This document shows positions 60,168-64,000 of a stretch of DNA of 64,000 bases, piece after piece. The translations under genes were made by a program, and so were the position numbers. Where the stretch lies: the NCBI RefSeq assembly GCF_025642155.1, contig NZ_CP106798.1, positions 8,184,001-8,248,000 on the forward strand. The letters run 5' to 3'. The DNA comes from Streptomyces sp. HUAS 15-9. GTDB lineage: Bacteria > Actinomycetota > Actinomycetes > Streptomycetales > Streptomycetaceae. Every line of letters begins with the position of its first letter. Position 1 is the first letter of the stretch. The notes under the pieces were generated by a model. It saw only the letters and a list, made by a program, of their open reading frames with translations, made no database searches and had not been told where the DNA came from.

Positions 60168-61298
60168 ATGGCCCAGCCGGCACACTCGCGGATCGGCCCG
60201 GTCCAGCCCTTCACCGGCCCCGCTCTGTGGTACGGCCCCGACCTCGCGGGCCGCGAGGACTGGGTCGTACGGCTCACCGCGCACCACCGCGACGAACTGC
60301 GCACCGCCCTGCGCACCGCGCGTGCCCGGGGCGCCACCCTGCTCAGGATGACCAGGGACGACTTCCCCCTGCCCGGCGTCAGTGCCGAGCTGGAGCACGC
60401 GGCCGCGCTGCTGCGCGCAGGCCGCGGCTTCGTCCTGATCCGCGGCCTGCCGGTGGACGGGCTCGGCGACACGGACGCGAGCACCGTGCTGCGGGGTGTC
60501 GGCCAGTACCTGGGGCGGCCGGTACCGCAGACCGCCGACGGACGCACGCTGTGCCACATCCGGGAGGCGGACCCCAGGGAGGACTCCGCCCGCCCGCCCT
60601 CCTACCCGACCCGGCCGGGGCTGCCGCTCCACACGGACGAGTCGGACCTGCTCGGCCTGCTGTGCCTGCGGCCGGCCCGCTCCGGCGGACGCACGGTCCT
60701 GGCCAGTGCGGCAGCCGTGCACAACACGATGCTCGCCGCCCGTCCCGACTTCACCCGGCGCCTCTACGACACCTACTTCTTCGCCCAGTGCGAGGAGAAG
60801 GACGTCCCGGGCGAACGGTCCTATCTGGGCGCCCCGCTCATCACCCGGCACGGTACCCGGCCCAGCATGCGGTACGACCGGGAGTGCCTGGAGGCGGGAG
60901 AGGCCCTCCTCCAGAACGGGCGCAGGACGGGGCCGCCCGACGCGGACCGGGAGCTGTTCGACCTCGTGGACGCGACGGCCGCCTCCGCGGCCCTCCGGCT
61001 GGACCTGGACCTGCGGGCTGGTGACCTGCTCCTGGTGGACAACCACGTCGTCCTCCATGGCCGCACCCCCTTCGAGGACCACTCCGAGCCAGGGAGCAAA
61101 CGCCACCTGCTGCGCCTGTGGCTGGCCCGGCAGGAGACACATCCGCTGCCCGACGGACCCGCCGAACGCCACGGCGCCCCGCACACGCGCGCCGGCATCC
61201 CGCCGCGCGACGTCATTCGCCCCCGGGCGCTGCGTCCGGCGCACACTTCACTGAGGAGGTCGGGAAGGCCGCGGCCGACACCGGGGCGACCTGCCTGA
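60168..61298 (+). CDS. TauD/TfdA-family dioxygenase, clavaminate-synthase-like
   Basis: 376-residue dioxygenase longer than TauD. RGFVLIRGLPVDGLGDTDAS, GQYLGRPVPQTADGRTLCHI, iron ligands His155 and Asp157 in LHTDESDLLGLL, distal His297 in NHVVLHGRTPFED, Arg in RHLLRLWLARQE. The motif order resembles bacterial proteins annotated as TauD family or clavaminate-synthase-like. ATG 60168 with AGGGAGG upstream. The final ~50 residues are Pro/Arg-rich and may not fold. Divergent from araC; probably part of the same catabolic regulon. Confidence 0.88.
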   Translation: MAQPAHSRIGPVQPFTGPALWYGPDLAGREDWVVRLTAHHRDELRTALRTARARGATLLRMTRDDFPLPGVSAELEHAAALLRAGRGFVLIRGLPVDGLGDTDASTVLRGVGQYLGRPVPQTADGRTLCHIREADPREDSARPPSYPTRPGLPLHTDESDLLGLLCLRPARSGGRTVLASAAAVHNTMLAARPDFTRRLYDTYFFAQCEEKDVPGERSYLGAPLITRHGTRPSMRYDRECLEAGEALLQNGRRTGPPDADRELFDLVDATAASAALRLDLDLRAGDLLLVDNHVVLHGRTPFEDHSEPGSKRHLLRLWLARQETHPLPDGPAERHGAPHTRAGIPPRDVIRPRALRPAHTSLRRSGRPRPTPGRPA

Positions 61299-61365
61299 TC
61301 AGCCTGATCACGGGACGGTGCGGCCGGCTGATCCTTCCGTCGGCTGCGGATGCGGTGCCGCGCGC

Positions 61366-62208
61366 TCACGACCTCGCGGGCTGGTCGGCGATCAGCAGCG
61401 TGATGTCCGCAGGGCGGAAGCCCAGGCGCGCGTAGATGCGGGCGACGGTGTCCTCCGCATACGCGAGGAAGACCGTGTGCACCCCGTGGTCGCGAGCGTG
61501 GGTGGCCAGAGCCGCCGTGACGGCCGCGGCCAGGCCCTGGCGGCGTGCGGTGGGGAGGGTGCCGACACCGCCGATCTCGGTGGTGCCGCCTGCCGGGTGG
61601 TAGTGGCCGGCGGCGAGCGGGGTGCCGTCCGGTACGAGGGCGGCGACGAGTCGTTTGTGCCCGGCGCGGATGCTGGGGCGGATGGTCTCGACGGTGCCGT
61701 CCGCGATCAACTTCTCGGCCTCTGCTTGCAGTTGCCTCGGCCCTGCGGAGCCCGCTGCCGTGTTCTTGGTGAAGGCCAGGCGGGGCAGGGCGAGGACTGC
61801 GGGCAGGGCCGGATCGTCCGCCGTCAGCGCACGGATCGTGACGCCGGCCGGCAGGGGCTGCGCGGGGAGCCGGTGGTGTGGGTCGAGGGCCATCAACGGG
61901 CGTTCCGCCACCGGGAGGCCGGCGGCCTCGATGTGGGCGCGCAGGGTCGGGGCGGCCTCGGCGAGCCACTCGAAGGCCTCCGGTACGCCGAGTTCACGTT
62001 GCCGGGCGCGTACGCGGTCGATGTCGGCCGAGGTGACGCTTCCGGAGCCCTCCTCGGTGGGCTGAGCGTGGTTCGGACCGCCGTAATAAGGGGTTCCCGG
62101 CTCCTTTCTCACGAACAGCCGCAGCGGGCCGTGCTCTTCGGCGTCCGCGAACAGCAGGGGCACGGTGGCGTAGTACCGCTCGATACGGGCACACAGCGAG
62201 TCGCTCAT
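61366..62208 (-). CDS. GNAT-family N-acetyltransferase
   Basis: 280-residue protein with an N-terminal region (~1-120) and a C-terminal GNAT fold: acetyl-CoA loop VGTLPTARRQGLAAAVTAAL (the R/Q-xx-G-x-A/G pattern), strand HTVFLAYAEDTVARIYARLG and FRPADITLLIAD. Typical of acetyltransferases with a large N-terminal GNAT-like half. ATG 62208 is used; an ATG three codons earlier (62217) is equally possible. Sixteen bases downstream of the DUF6745 gene on the same strand. Substrate unknown. Confidence 0.87.
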   Translation of the reverse strand: MSDSLCARIERYYATVPLLFADAEEHGPLRLFVRKEPGTPYYGGPNHAQPTEEGSGSVTSADIDRVRARQRELGVPEAFEWLAEAAPTLRAHIEAAGLPVAERPLMALDPHHRLPAQPLPAGVTIRALTADDPALPAVLALPRLAFTKNTAAGSAGPRQLQAEAEKLIADGTVETIRPSIRAGHKRLVAALVPDGTPLAAGHYHPAGGTTEIGGVGTLPTARRQGLAAAVTAALATHARDHGVHTVFLAYAEDTVARIYARLGFRPADITLLIADQPARS

Positions 62209-62223
62209 CCGGCGCATCCCGGC

Positions 62224-63348
62224 TCACGTCTCCCGCAGCGGCGCGTACGTCTCCGCCGACACCCCGAACGTCCAGGCGACGCCCTCCCGGGCCGTCCGGG
62301 TCCTCGGCGGGACCCGCAGCCAGTAGGTGCGCCGGGTTCCGTCCGGCTCCGGCGTGGAGTTGAGGACCTCCACCATCACGACCGCCTCGTCACCGTCCAG
62401 GTCGATCCGCCAGAGCGTGCCCGTCTCGTCCTGGTGCACGGGGCGTGCTCCGGAGTCCTCGAGGTAGCGGTCGTAGCCGTAGTACTCCAGCATCACCCGG
62501 CGCAGCTCGGCGTTCTCCTCGGCGCGGATCCGCTCCGGCGTCAGGGTGCGAAGCTCCGCGAGGAAGGCGGCCGGAACGGGCATGCCGCGCCAGGCGTACA
62601 GGGCGAAACCGTCCGGATAGGCGAGGGCCGGGCCGTGCCCACGGTCCAGGCGGCCCGCTTCGTCGCGGTGCAGGACGGCGGGGCGTTCGCACACGACCGC
62701 CACCTTGGCGAACGGCCACCACCAGCCGGCGCTCCGGCACACTTCGCCCAGCCCGTCGAGCGGCGCCCGGTCGGTGGGGAAGGCGGCGAGCCAGGGTGCG
62801 TCGTGCTGGCCCAGTACGGCGTCCAGCAGGAGCAGCCGGATCTCCGCCTCTTGGCGGGAGCGGGCCGCCCGGTCCGGCGTTCCGTCCTCCTCGGACGCAC
62901 CGGGACCCGCGGCCCCGCCAGGGCCGCCCGGGGCTGTGCCGGTGAGCTCCTCCAGCACGCCTTGGCGGATGCGTTCCACGAGCGCCTGCGTGTTCTCCCA
63001 CAGCACGCCGCCGGTGACCGCCCAGTGCGCCGACCAGCCCACCGCCCCCAACTCCGCGTGGAGTCGGCCGCGTTCGACCGCCCACGGAGCGGTGCGCACC
63101 GCCTCCCGGACACTGGGACCGGTGTCCTCCATGCCGCGTATCAGGGTGATCGCCTCGCGGGGCGAGCCGGCCCACACCACGCGCTCAGGCTCCGCGAGCC
63201 CGGCCCGTCGATAGGCCAGGCGGACACCCCGCTCGGCGCGCTCCCGGTCGGCGGGAGCCGTCTTCGCGGCACACGCGCGCCACAGCGCGGTCTCCTCGAA
63301 CACCCCGGCCCGCGTGCCGAGTTCCGCCGCGCTGTCCACGTTGCTCAT
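62224..63348 (-). CDS. DUF6745 domain protein
   Basis: 374-residue cytosolic protein. GVRLAYRRAGLAEPERVVWA and SPREAITLIRGM near the N-terminus and YLEDSGARPVHQDETGTLWR near the C-terminus match the DUF6745 pattern of Streptomyces proteins. The centre contains PDGFALYAWRGMPVPAAFLA. No catalytic motif is evident. ATG 63348 has GGAG six bases upstream. It follows the small partner gene by 32 bases in the same operon. Confidence 0.8.
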   Translation of the reverse strand: MSNVDSAAELGTRAGVFEETALWRACAAKTAPADRERAERGVRLAYRRAGLAEPERVVWAGSPREAITLIRGMEDTGPSVREAVRTAPWAVERGRLHAELGAVGWSAHWAVTGGVLWENTQALVERIRQGVLEELTGTAPGGPGGAAGPGASEEDGTPDRAARSRQEAEIRLLLLDAVLGQHDAPWLAAFPTDRAPLDGLGEVCRSAGWWWPFAKVAVVCERPAVLHRDEAGRLDRGHGPALAYPDGFALYAWRGMPVPAAFLAELRTLTPERIRAEENAELRRVMLEYYGYDRYLEDSGARPVHQDETGTLWRIDLDGDEAVVMVEVLNSTPEPDGTRRTYWLRVPPRTRTAREGVAWTFGVSAETYAPLRET

Positions 63349-63380
63349 CGTCTGCTCCGTCACCTTCCGCCGTACCTCGC

Positions 63381-63707
63381 TCAGTCCGCCACGATCCGCA
63401 CGGACCCCGGCACGTACTCCCGCTGCCGGATCACCCGGTACCACCCCTTGGGCAGGGCGATCGCCGCGTGCTCCTCGTGGACCACCCGTCCGTCCTGGGG
63501 CAGATGCAGCAGCATCGGTCCGAACGGCCCCGGCTCCCGCACCAGTTCGCCCGGCCCGACGATCGCGTGCGCATGACCGGTGACCTCGCCGAGCGCCAGC
63601 ACGAGCCGGCCCCGCCCGTCGCGCGGCTCCCTCGGCGCCGCGGCGACATGCGACGGCACCGCTTCCTCGGTCACGGGCACGATCAGCACGTCTCCCTGCC
63701 GGTACAC
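63381..63707 (-). CDS. Small conserved partner of DUF6745
   Basis: 108-residue beta-rich protein: VYRQGDVLIVPVTEEAVPSH, LALGEVTGHAHAIVGPGELV, PMLLHLPQDGRVVHEEHAAI, LPKGWYRVIRQREYVPG. GTG 63707 is preferred because GGGGAGG lies six bases upstream; an in-frame GTG at 63734 is the alternative. Found in the same context as DUF6745 in other actinomycetes (recollection). No known activity. First gene of the DUF6745 operon, divergent from the STM4015-like gene. Confidence 0.78.
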   Translation of the reverse strand: MYRQGDVLIVPVTEEAVPSHVAAAPREPRDGRGRLVLALGEVTGHAHAIVGPGELVREPGPFGPMLLHLPQDGRVVHEEHAAIALPKGWYRVIRQREYVPGSVRIVAD

Positions 63708-63771
63708 GGCATGCCTCCCCTCCGGCCGGGGCACCGCGCACCGGCCTCATGCCACAGACAGTAGAAGCCGC

Positions 63772-63818
63772 CACTGACAACGGGCCGTACCAAGGCCCCC
63801 AGCACCCCGTTGTCAGTG
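63772..63818. promoter_or_regulatory. 13-base perfect inverted repeat between the divergent operons
   Basis: CACTGACAACGGG (63772-63784) and CCCGTTGTCAGTG (63806-63818) are exact reverse complements 21 bases apart. Each arm carries TTGTCA, so each could be a -35 or half of an operator for the divergent DUF6745 and STM4015-like genes. CCAAG/CTTGG repeats lie beside them. Confidence 0.6.
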
Positions 63819-63880
63819 CTTCTTGGTAGAACTGCGGCATCACGGAACGGACGACCCACTTTCGCCACAGGAGCAGCCGC

Positions 63881-64000
63881 ATGACCATCGGTGACCACCT
63901 CGACGCGCTGTACCGGCTGCCTGCCCACACCTTCCCCGGCCCGGACGCCCGCACGGACGACCTGCCCGAAGCGGAGTCCGTCGCCTGGCGCATCACCAGC
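63881..64000 (+). CDS. STM4015 family protein, 5' end only
   Basis: Forty residues are visible: MTIGDHLDALYRLPAHTFPG, PDARTDDLPEAESVAWRITS. This start is typical of STM4015-family leucine-rich-repeat proteins, which in Streptomyces lead an STM4011-4015 gene set including radical SAM proteins. ATG 63881 has AGGAG nine bases upstream. The rest lies beyond the window, so the assignment is provisional. Confidence 0.6.
   Translation, partial: MTIGDHLDALYRLPAHTFPGPDARTDDLPEAESVAWRITS

Overview
The window is chromosomal DNA from a high-GC actinomycete, almost certainly Streptomyces or a close relative. The evidence is very strong GC bias at third codon positions, many GTG starts, ATGA/GTGA stop-start overlaps, GGAGG-type ribosome sites, and gene families typical of that genus (SAM methyltransferase PF04672, DUF6131, DUF6215, DUF6629, DUF6745, SigE-type ECF sigma factor, STM4015). 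No rRNA, tRNA, CRISPR array, transposase or phage gene was seen. It reads as accessory or arm-like chromosome: many regulator/enzyme pairs with visible operators, small gene sets and several decayed genes.

Layout. 1-2441 (minus): lipid kinase running off the left edge, a small unknown gene and a secreted TNT (NAD glycohydrolase) protein. 2647-5115: carotenoid oxygenase plus membrane protein, divergent from a PadR regulator. 5146-6375: TetR regulator and tautomerase, each carrying the same TATGACG inverted-repeat operator. 6515-8417: a histidine phosphatase homologue without catalytic histidines, then HxlR divergent from an azoreductase. 8541-9963: DUF4177, a membrane protein, rpmG and a headless rpmJ remnant. 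10174-13857: ECF sigma factor, anti-sigma-like protein and two glycosyltransferases. 14851-18133: a class II lanthipeptide synthetase (LanM) with a Cys/Ser-rich candidate precursor just upstream. 18182-20000: gene debris and an Mrr-type nuclease. 20190-31897: methyltransferase, CPBP protease, a two-component system whose kinase is fused to a degenerate second kinase, an S1/LRV gene pair, an amino-acid permease and small membrane proteins. 32234-46570: FAD monooxygenase, a broken GH88 gene, a TPR protein, a DUF3883 protein, a secreted serine protease, a GH2/AbfB glycosidase, TetR/SDR, a frameshifted His-rich gene pair, a cold-shock protein and argG.

46717-51550: TetR-glpD divergent from an alkyl-DHAP-synthase-like FAD oxidase and a lipid kinase. 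Together these look like an ether-glycerolipid module: GlpD makes DHAP, the FAD enzyme would make an ether bond, and the kinase would act on a lipid. 51605-61298: a six-gene minus-strand operon (BKACE, quinone oxidoreductase, TauD-type dioxygenase, MFS transporter, alpha/beta hydrolase, acetoacetyl-CoA synthetase) with an AraC regulator and a divergent second TauD-type dioxygenase. This is a coherent but unassigned catabolic pathway ending in acetoacetyl-CoA. 61366-64000: GNAT, DUF6745 and its small partner, divergent from the start of an STM4015 gene, probably the edge of an STM4011-4015 type radical-SAM locus.

The best candidates for undescribed biology are the LanM locus, the BKACE operon, the ether-lipid-like module, and the TNT protein with its small neighbour. 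Family names come from sequence recognition only; no database search was run.
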